A stretch of 7,788 nucleotides of DNA from Candidatus Benthicola azotiphorus (GCA_947581745.1 CANPVW010000270.1:1-7788); one strand, 5' to 3'. Shown: positions 1 through 7,624, numbered from the stretch's first letter. The notes: a model not told the origin generated them from the sequence alone. Numbers and translations: made by a program.

Positions 1-1099
1 TGAGGGATCCGCGCTGTTCGAGAGCATCTGCGTCCCGGGGGTCGATCTGCAGAGCCCGGTCCGCGTGCTCGAGTCCCGTCTGGATCTCGGCGGCCGCCTG
101 ATCGAACTCGCCCAGGCCGTTGGCCAGGAAGAAGGCGCGCCGGAAGGCGGCGTGGGCACGCCTAGCCGGCGGGCGCACCCAACGTGCGTCCGCCGCTTCC
201 GCGTTGGTGAGCAGCGAGTCGACGAGCGTCAGCCGTTCGAGCGCGGCCGCGGCATCGCCGGCTTCGCCGGCGTCTTCCGCCTGCTGCAGAACGACCTCGC
301 TCCGCTGGACTTCCGACCAGGCGGCGTCGCTCTCCGTGCCCTCGCGTCGCTCGCGCAGCCGGACTTCCTCGCCGAGGCGCCGCCTGAGGATTCGCCCCAC
401 GTTCTCGGCCACGGAATCGCGAGCGGCCAGGAACTGTCCGGATGGGATCTCGAGCACCCGGCGCTCGATGTCGGCGCCGCTGAGTCCGTCGACCAGGCGC
501 ACCGTGATCCGGAGATCCTCACCATCGGGCTCGACGCTGCCACGGATCAGGCTGCCGACCTTGAGGGCTCGGGCGACGCTGTCCGGCGTCACGTTGGTGC
601 CTCGATACTGCGCGACGCCGTTTCGCGACACGACGTCGAGCGACCGGACCTCGGAGAGCTGGTCGATCAGGGACTCGGTCAGGCCGTCCGCCACGTAGTC
701 CAGCGTGCCGCCCGGACTCAGGTCCTCGAAGTAGAGCACCGCGATTCCCGTCTCGTCGATCCCGCTCGACGCCGCGATATCGGCCAGCCGGTTCTCCTGG
801 CGCTGGTTGCGGACGACCAGCGCGGCGGTGGCGAGCGCCAGCACGACGAGCACCGCCTGGATGACGATCTCGGTCCGCGTCGCCTTCTGTCGGCCCTTCG
901 CGCCGTGGAACCAGGCGATCGAGAGGCTGCCCGGGACTCCGTAGAGGTAGAGAATGAGGGCGATGCGGTACCAGATACCCGGGATGAGGCCGTTGCCGAT
1001 GAGCTGGTCGACACCCTCGAGGGCGACGAAGCCGGACACCATGTAGGCGCCCATCAGCGGCAGCAGCCGCCGTTCCTTGATCTCCGAGAACAGGCTCAT
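1..1099 (-). CDS. Membrane-anchored TolB-like/FlgO-type domain protein with TPR-like C-terminal region (partial, 3' end beyond window)
   Basis: At least 366 residues are visible, and the reading frame is still open at the left edge of the window. Three hydrophobic segments lie near residues 12-34, 44-64 and 77-96. The N-terminus (MSLFSEIKERR) resembles the short membrane leader found on many TPR/adenylate-cyclase-type proteins. Residues 117-220 look like the TolB-like N-terminal/FlgO-type domain: a strand GIAVLYFEDLS, then DYVADGLTESLIDQLS, VVSRNGVAQYRG, an IRGSVE strand and LRITVRLVD. From about 262 the protein is Ala-rich and amphipathic helical, and it ends in ALQIDPRDADAL, which is TPR-like. 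The ATG is the first possible start after an in-frame stop at 1118-1120, but no clear Shine-Dalgarno precedes it. In related proteins this domain follows a Ser/Thr kinase or a DNA-binding domain; here three membrane helices take that place. The role is unknown; a periplasmic or membrane scaffold is an inference. The gene lies 58 bases after the DUF5916 gene and may be co-transcribed with it. Confidence 0.85.
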   Translation of the reverse strand, partial: MSLFSEIKERRLLPLMGAYMVSGFVALEGVDQLIGNGLIPGIWYRIALILYLYGVPGSLSIAWFHGAKGRQKATRTEIVIQAVLVVLALATAALVVRNQRQENRLADIAASSGIDETGIAVLYFEDLSPGGTLDYVADGLTESLIDQLSEVRSLDVVSRNGVAQYRGTNVTPDSVARALKVGSLIRGSVEPDGEDLRITVRLVDGLSGADIERRVLEIPSGQFLAARDSVAENVGRILRRRLGEEVRLRERREGTESDAAWSEVQRSEVVLQQAEDAGEAGDAAAALERLTLVDSLLTNAEAADARWVRPPARRAHAAFRRAFFLANGLGEFDQAAAEIQTGLEHADRALQIDPRDADALEQRGSL

Positions 1100-1135
1100 C
1101 CGGGCAAGTTGAACGGCTCACCCGATGCCGGCAAG
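1088..1135. repeat. Imperfect tandem direct repeat at the start of the TolB-like gene
   Basis: Two copies lie at 1088-1108 and 1111-1135 on the plus strand, sharing the blocks GAAC, GGCTCA, CCGG and CAAG in the same order. They differ by a short insertion in the middle. The first copy contains the start codon of the TolB-like gene. It is probably a small duplication; a regulatory role is speculative. Confidence 0.4.
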
Positions 1136-1157
1136 ATCGAGGAGGCGCGCCAGCCCT

Positions 1158-3857
1158 CTACAGCGGTAGCCAGTAACTCAGCTTGAGCGCGAGGATGTTC
1201 TGGCCCGCCGCGCCGAGCGAGCTGAACATGTCGCTCACGTTGACGGGGTCCCCGATGTTCGCGTAGTCGGAGAGGTTTCTCTGCCACACCACGAACAGAG
1301 TGCTGCCGGGGCGGAGCTCCCAGCGGAGCACGAGATTGGAGCGGAACGAGATCGTGTTGAAATCGTAGTCGTCCAGGGTGAACGATTCGGTCCCGTCCGT
1401 GACCTCGTAATACCGTGTCGTGTCGCCGTCCTCGTCCGTCTCGAAGACCTCGTCGATCGTGGTCCCGTCCGTGCCGTATTCGCGCAGGTCGAAGCTGCGG
1501 GCCTCGGGCAGCTCTCCGAAGCCCGAGAAACTGCCGCTGGCGGCGAAGGGCTCGGCGTAGAACTCGAGGTTCAGGTCGGGCGAGAACGAGTAGTTCGCCC
1601 GCACCTGCATCGAGACGGTCTTCTGATCCACGGTGGAGAAGATGTAGCGCTGTCCGTACGTCCGGTCCGAATCGCGGTCCAGGGTGGTGTAGTACTGCCG
1701 ACGGTCGGTCAGCCACGAGACCCCGGGGGCGACCCGGAACGTGAACCGGTCGCTCGGCTCGAAGCCGATCCCGACGTCCAGGAACCAGTCGTTCGCGCGG
1801 TTCAGGTTGCCCCACATGAAGTTCACGTCCCACCTGGTGCTGGACGTGAAGTTGTTCGCCAGGCCCATCCCGATGCTGCCCCACGCCGGCTGGCCCATCA
1901 GGGGGCCGCCGCGCGTCATCCGGTCGTTCTGGGTGCCGGCGGCGTAGCTGACTTCGAGGTGGGTCTGCCAGTAGTTCCACAGTTGTGAGTGTCCGTACAG
2001 CCCGAAGCGCATCTGCTTGTGCACGCCCCCGAAGTTGAATCCGTTCTGCGTGTTCAGGTTGATCTCGTAGTTGCGGAACACCCGGCCGGGCTCCGTCTCC
2101 CGATACGTGACGTTGCCCCACGTGGCGATGTCGTCGGCCTGCCGGATCACGCCCACGTCGTTGAGCTCGAAGTTCGGCGAGTCCCCCCAGGCGCCCAGTC
2201 CGAACAGCCAGTGATCGCCCTCCACCTTCCGGAACTGCAGGGAGGCGGACGTCCCGAACAACGAAGTGCGGGTCGGATCGTAGGTGACGTGATCCTGGTC
2301 GGGACGCTCGAAGTAATGCGCACTGGCGAGCTGGACGTTCGAGATCGCTTCCGGGCTGCCCGCCACGTAGCTGAGCCCGAAGTGGCCGTTCAGCTCGTAG
2401 CGCTTTCCGTCGAGGCGGAGAAGGAAGTCGCCGCCCCCCGTGAAAGCCTGCCGGTTCATCTCGTAGCGCAGCGGATCGTCGGTCCCGCCGAAGCTGCGCT
2501 CGACGCCCGTGGCGGTCATCCCGAGGGTGGACCCCGTGGATCCGACCTCCTGCTGCAGGCGAACGACTCCCCAGCCGGCCATCGGCTCCACGCCCACGTC
2601 CTCGAAACGGTCGAGACCCGCATCGTACGTGCGCGCGTGCTCGGCCGATGTCAGGGCCCCCAGCGCACCCACGGAGAGGCCGTTCGACATCCTGCCGGTG
2701 ATCTTGGTGGCTCCGACGATCGTCGTGGCGTCGGGCCGGTCCACGTAGTCCGCTTCCGGATACAGGTGGGGCGAAGCCCCGATGCGTCTCGAATAGTAGT
2801 ACTGCGGTCCCATCTGTCCGTTGCCGCGCAGGAGCTGCGCCCCTTCCACGAAGAAGGGCCGGCGCTCGTCGAACGTGACTTCGAAGGCGGACAGGTTGAC
2901 GACGGCGGGATCGGCCTCGACCTGCCCGAAGTCCGGGTTCACTGTGGCGTCGAGCGTGAGATTGGAGCCGAGCCCCATCTTGAAGTCGGCCCCGGCGCGT
3001 CCCTCGAACTCGGCCTGTCCTCCGAACGGGTCGTTCCCGTCGACCAGCTCCCGGCTGTACACGCGCGTGTCGGAGGCGACGTACGGCATCAGCTCCATGC
3101 GGCTGCCCGACCCGATGTCCTGCACGCCCGTCAGGTCGCCGAACCGGGACGCCCAGCCGGTCTCCTCGCGCGGGATGTAGACCCAGTATATGTCCTCGTT
3201 CTTGGAGGGGATCCACCGGTTGACGTTGATGCCCCACTGACCGGTGTCGTTGAACCGGAGCTGCGAGAACGGGATGCGCATCTCGGCGGTCCAGCCGAGC
3301 GAGTCCACCTGGACCCGGGCCTCCCACACCGGATTGTACGTGAAGTCACGCCGATACTCGGTGTCCGTCGGATTGAACCAGTCGATGCGGACGCCGGCGG
3401 CGGTGACGGCGAAGCTGTAGGCGGTTCGCCGGTCGAGGTACGTGTCCAGGGAGACGGAGAGCGTTTCCACGTTGCCCAGCTCATCCCGGCGCGTCATCAC
3501 CCGGGCGATGCTCGAGGGATCCTGGTGGAACATCCGCGCGCCGATGTAGAGCGCCCCGTCGTCGTATACGAACGCGATCTCGGTGCGTTCGGTCGGGACC
3601 GCACCCTGCTCCGGCTCCTTCTGGAGGAAGTCCGCGAAGAAATGAGCCTCGCGCCAGGCCTCGTCGTCCAGGCGGCCGTCCACGGAGATGAGCTCGGGGT
3701 CGATGCCGACCGCCAGGGCGTGCTTGGGCGGCGCACCGGCGTCTGAATCGTGGTCCGTATTCGTGGAAGTCTGACCGCGGAGGCCGCCGGCGGCGCTCAG
3801 CGCCACCCCGGCGACGATCGCCATCGTCCGCACCACCCGCCCCGTCATCCCTCTCAT
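1158..3857 (-). CDS. Exported CBM9-like/DUF5916 family protein, probable outer-membrane beta-barrel
   Basis: The protein has 899 residues. The N-terminus has basic residues and a hydrophobic stretch (MAIVAGVALSAAGG) and looks like a Sec signal peptide, with cleavage probably near residues 26-29. Residues 52-220 match the CBM9-like fold often found on this family: DGRLDDEAW, an alternating strand/Asp region (FVYDDGALYIGARMF) and WTAEMRIPFSQLRF. From about 230 to the end it is DUF5916-like, with the hallmark NPDFGQVEADPAVVNLSAFE near 307-326, ERRPFFVEGA at 331-340 and YYYSRRIG at 353-360. The long remainder is rich in aromatic and alternating residues, as in outer-membrane barrels, and ends in LALKLSYWLPL, like a closing strand. 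No TonB box or plug domain is visible. The family is uncharacterised; a sugar or glycan role is suggested only by the CBM9-like part. The start at 3857 is favoured over the ATG three codons downstream because GGGAG lies 8 bases upstream of it. A 141-base gap separates it from the HD-GYP gene. Confidence 0.93.
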   Translation of the reverse strand: MRGMTGRVVRTMAIVAGVALSAAGGLRGQTSTNTDHDSDAGAPPKHALAVGIDPELISVDGRLDDEAWREAHFFADFLQKEPEQGAVPTERTEIAFVYDDGALYIGARMFHQDPSSIARVMTRRDELGNVETLSVSLDTYLDRRTAYSFAVTAAGVRIDWFNPTDTEYRRDFTYNPVWEARVQVDSLGWTAEMRIPFSQLRFNDTGQWGINVNRWIPSKNEDIYWVYIPREETGWASRFGDLTGVQDIGSGSRMELMPYVASDTRVYSRELVDGNDPFGGQAEFEGRAGADFKMGLGSNLTLDATVNPDFGQVEADPAVVNLSAFEVTFDERRPFFVEGAQLLRGNGQMGPQYYYSRRIGASPHLYPEADYVDRPDATTIVGATKITGRMSNGLSVGALGALTSAEHARTYDAGLDRFEDVGVEPMAGWGVVRLQQEVGSTGSTLGMTATGVERSFGGTDDPLRYEMNRQAFTGGGDFLLRLDGKRYELNGHFGLSYVAGSPEAISNVQLASAHYFERPDQDHVTYDPTRTSLFGTSASLQFRKVEGDHWLFGLGAWGDSPNFELNDVGVIRQADDIATWGNVTYRETEPGRVFRNYEINLNTQNGFNFGGVHKQMRFGLYGHSQLWNYWQTHLEVSYAAGTQNDRMTRGGPLMGQPAWGSIGMGLANNFTSSTRWDVNFMWGNLNRANDWFLDVGIGFEPSDRFTFRVAPGVSWLTDRRQYYTTLDRDSDRTYGQRYIFSTVDQKTVSMQVRANYSFSPDLNLEFYAEPFAASGSFSGFGELPEARSFDLREYGTDGTTIDEVFETDEDGDTTRYYEVTDGTESFTLDDYDFNTISFRSNLVLRWELRPGSTLFVVWQRNLSDYANIGDPVNVSDMFSSLGAAGQNILALKLSYWLPL

Positions 3858-3998
3858 CCACCCGTCTCCCAGCCGCCCTGCGGCCTGGTCAATTACGCGA
3901 GGATACGGCTCGTACGCCTCTCAATACCTGTAGACACTGCCACTTCGCAGAATGTTGCGTTCGCTCCACAAGCCGGCGGACGGCAGCGCGTCCCCGGA
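3858..3998 (-). other. Intergenic region between the HD-GYP and DUF5916 genes
   Basis: This 141-base stretch separates two same-strand genes. It is slightly richer in A/T than its surroundings and is the natural place for a promoter of the DUF5916 gene. I could not find a convincing -35/-10 pair: a TTGAGA and a TATCCT occur, but only 13 bases apart. There is no hairpin followed by a T-run that would make an intrinsic terminator for the upstream pair. Whether the downstream genes are transcribed separately cannot be decided from the sequence. Confidence 0.4.
3866..3870 (-). promoter_or_regulatory. Shine-Dalgarno site of the DUF5916 gene
   Basis: GGGAG on the minus strand lies 8 bases before the ATG at 3857. 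It decides between that start and the ATG at 3846-3848, which has AGAGGG directly adjoining it at an unworkable spacing. Confidence 0.65.
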
Positions 3999-5168
3999 TC
4001 AGGCGGCCGCTTCGTCGCCCTCGGCTTGCAGTTCGACCTGCCGCGGTTCCCAGTTCTCGATCATGCGGATGAACGACGGGACGTAGTCCGGATCGAGGTG
4101 CGTGCCCGCTTTCTCCTCCAGGAACTTGATCGTGCGCGCCGCCGGCCACGGTGGCCTGAAGGGCCGCCGGGTGCGGAGCGCATCGTAGACGTCGCACACC
4201 TGGATGAGCCGGCTGACCTCGTGGGTCTGCCGCGGATAGGTCAGCTCGGGGTACCCCTCGCCGTTGAAGCTCAGGTGATGCTCGTAGGCCACGGTCGCCG
4301 CGAGCTCCATCCCCGCTCCCGAGGCGAGAAGGATCCTCGCACCCTCGACCGTGTGCGATTGGATCAGTTTCCATTCCGAGTCCGTCAGCTTGCCCTTCTT
4401 GTTGAGGACCTCCAGAGGGATCTTCGTCTTGCCCACGTCGTGCAGCAGCGCGGCCTCGCCGATCGTGCGCACGTCCGAGGAGACGAAGTTGAGGTGTTCC
4501 GCGAGCGCCATGGAGAGACAGGACACGTTGATCGAATGGCTGGTCGTGTACTGGTCAACGGACTTCAGCTGGACCAGCGGGACCACCACGTCGTGCTCGG
4601 AGTGCATCGCCACAGAGAGCAGCTTCACGACGGCCGCGGCTTCGTCCGCGGGAACGACCCCGTGCAGATCGATCTCGCCGTGCAGCCACTGGATGACTTC
4701 GGCCTCCTCTTCCAGGCTGATGGCCAGCGGATCCCGGAGGACTTCTTCCTCGGCCTCGGCTTCGTCCGGATCCAGCGTCACGCCGCCGAAACGAATCGCG
4801 GTCTGGCCGTCCAGCTCGCGGAACGACGCGCCTTCGCCCTCCAGCGACATCCGGGCGTGCGCCTCCTCGAGGAAGCCCTCGAGAGCCTCGCGCGTCGTCC
4901 CCGGTCCCACCTCGAGCCGCTCGATGCCCACTTCGGCCAGCTTGAGGGACCACTCCCAGTGACGCATGTCGCTCAGCACGTGGCCCTCGTAGACGACGTC
5001 GCCGTCGAGGAAGCTGAAAGCGGGAAAGGCGTTCCCCCTGAGGAGCATCGTGAGCTCCTCGGTCACCTTGTTCATGCCCTCCACCCGCGCGGGATGGCCC
5101 GGCCCGTACAGGGACATGACCGAGAGCTGGCGGCCGATCGCCGTCAGAAAGGCGCCCGCATCGCTCAC
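3999..5168 (-). CDS. HD-GYP domain phosphohydrolase with N-terminal GHPA-type module
   Basis: The protein has 389 residues, is soluble, and has no membrane segment, receiver or PAS domain. Residues 7-105 form a module with SLYGPGHPA at 19-27. A region rich in Glu and Asp follows (133-155). The HD-GYP domain runs from about 160 to 372. HD-GYP enzymes hydrolyse cyclic dinucleotides, typically c-di-GMP, using two or three metal ions. The expected metal ligands are present: H211 in YTTSHS, H243-D244 in HDVGK (243-247), H272, H297-H298 and D326 in CDVYDAL. The tail motif RTRRPFR (332-338) and GTHLDPDYV also fit. The usual HHExxDGxGYP reads HHLSFNGEGYP here, with Glu changed to Leu and Asp to Asn, so catalysis on the usual substrate is not assured. 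It starts at a GTG that overlaps the stop of the HEAT gene by 4 bases and has a perfect GGAGG 7 bases upstream. A longer frame runs upstream without a stop, but that part is the shadow of the HEAT gene. Confidence 0.93.
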   Translation of the reverse strand: MSDAGAFLTAIGRQLSVMSLYGPGHPARVEGMNKVTEELTMLLRGNAFPAFSFLDGDVVYEGHVLSDMRHWEWSLKLAEVGIERLEVGPGTTREALEGFLEEAHARMSLEGEGASFRELDGQTAIRFGGVTLDPDEAEAEEEVLRDPLAISLEEEAEVIQWLHGEIDLHGVVPADEAAAVVKLLSVAMHSEHDVVVPLVQLKSVDQYTTSHSINVSCLSMALAEHLNFVSSDVRTIGEAALLHDVGKTKIPLEVLNKKGKLTDSEWKLIQSHTVEGARILLASGAGMELAATVAYEHHLSFNGEGYPELTYPRQTHEVSRLIQVCDVYDALRTRRPFRPPWPAARTIKFLEEKAGTHLDPDYVPSFIRMIENWEPRQVELQAEGDEAAA

Positions 5169-7387
5169 GGCGCCCCCTCCGCGCCCGTCAGCGGCAGCAC
5201 CGCCTCGGCCACCGCCGGGTTCGATGAGCCGGCCGCGACTTCGGCGATCTTCCGGACCGCTCCGTCGTTCGGCCACCAGGCGACCAGCGCGCGCAGCGCC
5301 GCCAGCCGCGCCGGCGAGGCGTCGATCTGGTCCGAACCGAGGAACTTCCGGCGCACGTCCACGACCTGGATCAGGGCCTCGCGGGCGCTCTCGGTGCGAT
5401 AGCGGCCCAGGGCCCGTATGGCGGGTAGCCGAACCTCCGGGTCCTGAGCGGCATCGAGAGCCACGTCGCGCAGCAGAGGCTCGGCTTCCGGCGGGGCGCC
5501 GGCTTCCGCTTCCACTGCGCCGAGTCCCTGGATACGCCCGGCCTTCTCGCCCAGGGCGGCGAGAATGGCGGCGGGTCGCTGGTCCGACAGCCGCATGCTG
5601 AGCTTCAGGGACTCGTAACGGACGTTCTCGTTCGGATGGTCGCGAAAATGCGCCGGGTCGAAGGAGCCGGGCCAGCTGGGCAGAGCGCCCATCAGCGCGA
5701 GCATGTTCCGGAGAACGAACCAGGGCGTGTCTTCGGGGTTCGCCAGTCGAGCCGCCGCGAGGGGCGCCGCTTCGGGGCCCAGTGCCGCGACCCGATCGAA
5801 CATCCCTCGGCGGAGAGAGATGTTGTCGGCGGTCGCGAGGCGATCGAGCAGGGGCTCGGCGGCGTCCAGGCCGGCGAGCGGGAGCACCCGGTCGAGGCAG
5901 TCGTAGTCCGGGTCCTCCTCTTCCACGAGCCGTCGCACGACGGCCGGCTCCGCCAGACGGTCCCACACGTGGATGGCCGCGGGGTTGGCCGCGCCGGCCC
6001 CCGGCGCCTCGTCCAGCCACTGCACCAGCTCGCGTGCCCGGCCGGCACCGAGCAACTGATCGACGGCTCCCGCGAGGATCTCTCCGTCGACTTCCGTCTC
6101 GAGGCTCATCCAGGCGATACGTTCGGGCTCGAGGCCTGCCCGCATGTCCGATCCGCCGCCCGTGCCGAGGGAGTTGAGGGCCAGGCGGCCCAGCGCCTTC
6201 TCGTATCCCTCTGGATTCGGGTTGTCGAGGTCCCAGTCGGACAGCAGGGTGGTCACCTGCTCCCGCAAGGCGTGGCGGGCCCTGGACTGCATGGCGCGGC
6301 CGCCCTCCTCCGCATGGGCCGCCATCTTGGTCAGAAGACGGAGCATCCAGCGGGAGATGTCGCTCGAGCTCTCTTCCGTGGCGGCCCGGATCAGCGTCAG
6401 CACGGCGTCCGCCCCCACGCCGCGCACGGAGTCCAGGAGGAACTGTCGTCGAGCCCTGTCGTCCCCTCCCATCGACATCACGCGGCGCAGGGTGACCGGG
6501 TCCAGGTCGGCGAGGAGCTCGGTGAAGCGATCGCGGAGATCGCTGTGCTCGTCCGGATCGAGAACGGCCAGGCTTCGCGCGATCTCCGCCATCTGCCGGC
6601 CCATCGTGCGATCGAACTCCACGTCGTCGGAGAGCTCCTTCAAGCGCTGCGCGAGCTCCTGCGGATCGAGTGGTTCCCCCCCGTCCTCAGGCGTCTCGCG
6701 CTGGCTCGGGGCCGGTCCTTCGACCCCCGCCCTTCGGAACAGGGCGGTGACATCCCGGGCGGCTCTGGACTGCTCCCTGGGTTCGCCTTTTCCGTTGGTC
6801 GTCGGGTCTCCCTCGGCGGCCGATCCCGAGGTGACGGCCGCGCCGGCCAGCGTACGCCAGAGACTGGCCTCCTGCTCCTTTCGCTCGGCCCTGGAGAGGC
6901 TGCTTCGCGCCTTCAGCCTGAGCTCCGCCAGCCGGGCGGGCTCGAGCCGGATGTGCGGACGGCCTCGCAGGACGGCCTCGGACTCCGAGCCGAGAGTCCT
7001 TCCGGTGCGCTCGGGGTCGCTCGCGACGAGCCGCAGCACCTCCGCGATTTCCTCGGATGTCACGCCTTCTGCAAAGGTTACGGCGCCGATCTCGTGCCGG
7101 TACAACCGGGTCGCCAGGTTGCGGAACAGCGGGTGCGAAGAGTCGGTGGGCACGCCCTCGACCAGCAGCTCGTCGCGGCCCACCCCGAGCGCCAGTCTCG
7201 GGCGCGTGGCGAGCACCCCGGAAAGCCTCGATTTGACGGCCTCGACGGCCGGCGCGAGGGCCGGGTGGCCCTGCGGGTACATGCCGAATTTTTGGAACGC
7301 GGAGCCGAGCTCGATGAGCAGGTCCGCGACCTCTCCCGAGAGAGAGGCCACCGTGTTCCGCTTCCGGGGGGCGTCTTTCCGATCCAT
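5165..7387 (-). CDS. HEAT-repeat protein with N-terminal GHPA-type module
   Basis: The protein has 740 residues from the chosen ATG, with no signal peptide and no membrane segment. Residues 20-125 form a module (FGMYPQGHPA at 34-43, then ELLVEGVPTDSSHPLF and FAEGVTSEEIAEVLRLV) that resembles the start of the downstream HD-GYP protein. A polar linker (about 160-245) has many Ser, Glu, Gly and Pro residues and is probably disordered. The rest is alpha-helical. HEAT-like helical pairs are clearest near 551-575, 584-602, 648-676 (DPEVRLPAIRALGRYRTESAREAL), 692-710 and 722-735. HEAT arrays usually act as protein-binding scaffolds; no catalytic motif is seen. The start is uncertain. The frame stays open upstream to 7582 with further ATG codons at 7504 and 7582, but that part would encode a Pro-rich stretch through a C-tract and looks non-coding. 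The chosen ATG lacks a recognisable Shine-Dalgarno. The stop overlaps the next gene, and the pair most likely form one operon. The partner and signal are unknown. Confidence 0.85.
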   Translation of the reverse strand: MDRKDAPRKRNTVASLSGEVADLLIELGSAFQKFGMYPQGHPALAPAVEAVKSRLSGVLATRPRLALGVGRDELLVEGVPTDSSHPLFRNLATRLYRHEIGAVTFAEGVTSEEIAEVLRLVASDPERTGRTLGSESEAVLRGRPHIRLEPARLAELRLKARSSLSRAERKEQEASLWRTLAGAAVTSGSAAEGDPTTNGKGEPREQSRAARDVTALFRRAGVEGPAPSQRETPEDGGEPLDPQELAQRLKELSDDVEFDRTMGRQMAEIARSLAVLDPDEHSDLRDRFTELLADLDPVTLRRVMSMGGDDRARRQFLLDSVRGVGADAVLTLIRAATEESSSDISRWMLRLLTKMAAHAEEGGRAMQSRARHALREQVTTLLSDWDLDNPNPEGYEKALGRLALNSLGTGGGSDMRAGLEPERIAWMSLETEVDGEILAGAVDQLLGAGRARELVQWLDEAPGAGAANPAAIHVWDRLAEPAVVRRLVEEEDPDYDCLDRVLPLAGLDAAEPLLDRLATADNISLRRGMFDRVAALGPEAAPLAAARLANPEDTPWFVLRNMLALMGALPSWPGSFDPAHFRDHPNENVRYESLKLSMRLSDQRPAAILAALGEKAGRIQGLGAVEAEAGAPPEAEPLLRDVALDAAQDPEVRLPAIRALGRYRTESAREALIQVVDVRRKFLGSDQIDASPARLAALRALVAWWPNDGAVRKIAEVAAGSSNPAVAEAVLPLTGAEGAP
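5176..5180 (-). promoter_or_regulatory. Shine-Dalgarno site of the HD-GYP gene
   Basis: GGAGG on the minus strand lies 7 bases before the GTG at 5168. It sits inside the last codons of the HEAT gene and fixes the GTG as the start. Together with the 4-base GTGA overlap it indicates translational coupling. Confidence 0.8.
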
Positions 7388-7414
7388 ACAGGTGGGAAGG
7401 GCAGGATGCGTGCC

Positions 7415-7440
7415 GGGGGACGGGTGGGGGGGCGGGGGGG
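7415..7440 (+). other. Putative G-quadruplex motif (G-runs of 5, 3, 7 and 7)
   Basis: Four G-runs at 7415-7419, 7422-7424, 7426-7432 and 7434-7440 are separated by loops of 2, 1 and 1 bases, an ideal quadruplex pattern. The motif lies on the plus strand, the template strand for the HEAT operon, so an mRNA covering it would have a C-rich 5' leader ending about 28 bases before the start codon. Folding is inferred from the pattern only. Confidence 0.6.
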
Positions 7441-7603
7441 CTGTCTCATAAGGCGAGCGATCTCCCGCATTGTCGGCAGGGTTCGGCCTCCTCGCGCCTC
7501 CCATACCACAGGTTGTGGGCCAGGCACTCAGGCGCCCCAATATGTAGCGTTCAGCAGTGTCCGCGGTATTGACGCGGGACACCTCGATGCGTATCGGTTA
7601 CCT

Positions 7604-7624
7604 GCGGCAATCGCGACCTGCCGC
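7604..7624. repeat. Inverted repeat, 6-base perfect stem
   Basis: GCGGCA (7604-7609) is the reverse complement of TGCCGC (7619-7624), with a 9-base loop. An alternative pairing uses CCGC at 7621-7624 with GCGG at 7631-7634. It has no T-run, so it does not look like a terminator. Confidence 0.45.

Noticed and set aside
65..1186. Long plus-strand open frame of 373 codons
   Set aside because: It is antisense to the TolB-like/TPR gene, whose minus-strand translation has recognisable domains. The plus-strand product is low-complexity and rich in Arg, Ala and Asp, as expected of a GC-rich shadow.
1096..3327. Minus-strand open frame of 743 codons
   Set aside because: It overlaps the DUF5916 gene in another frame and is very rich in Arg, Gly and Pro, with no recognisable domain. 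It is a shadow of the real gene.
3750..5402. Plus-strand open frame of 550 codons, and another at 1989-3746
   Set aside because: Both are antisense to well-supported minus-strand genes and have no recognisable family motif.
5169..6020. N-terminal extension of the HD-GYP frame
   Set aside because: The frame is open here, but the sequence is the HEAT gene read in another frame and gives an Arg/Gly/Pro-rich translation. The GTG at 5168 has a perfect Shine-Dalgarno.
7569..7597. Plus-strand promoter-like pair TTGACG, 17 bases, TATCGG
   Set aside because: The -35 and spacing are good, but the -10 matches only half of the consensus and no gene is visible downstream within the window. It is mentioned only as a possibility for a divergent unit beyond the edge.
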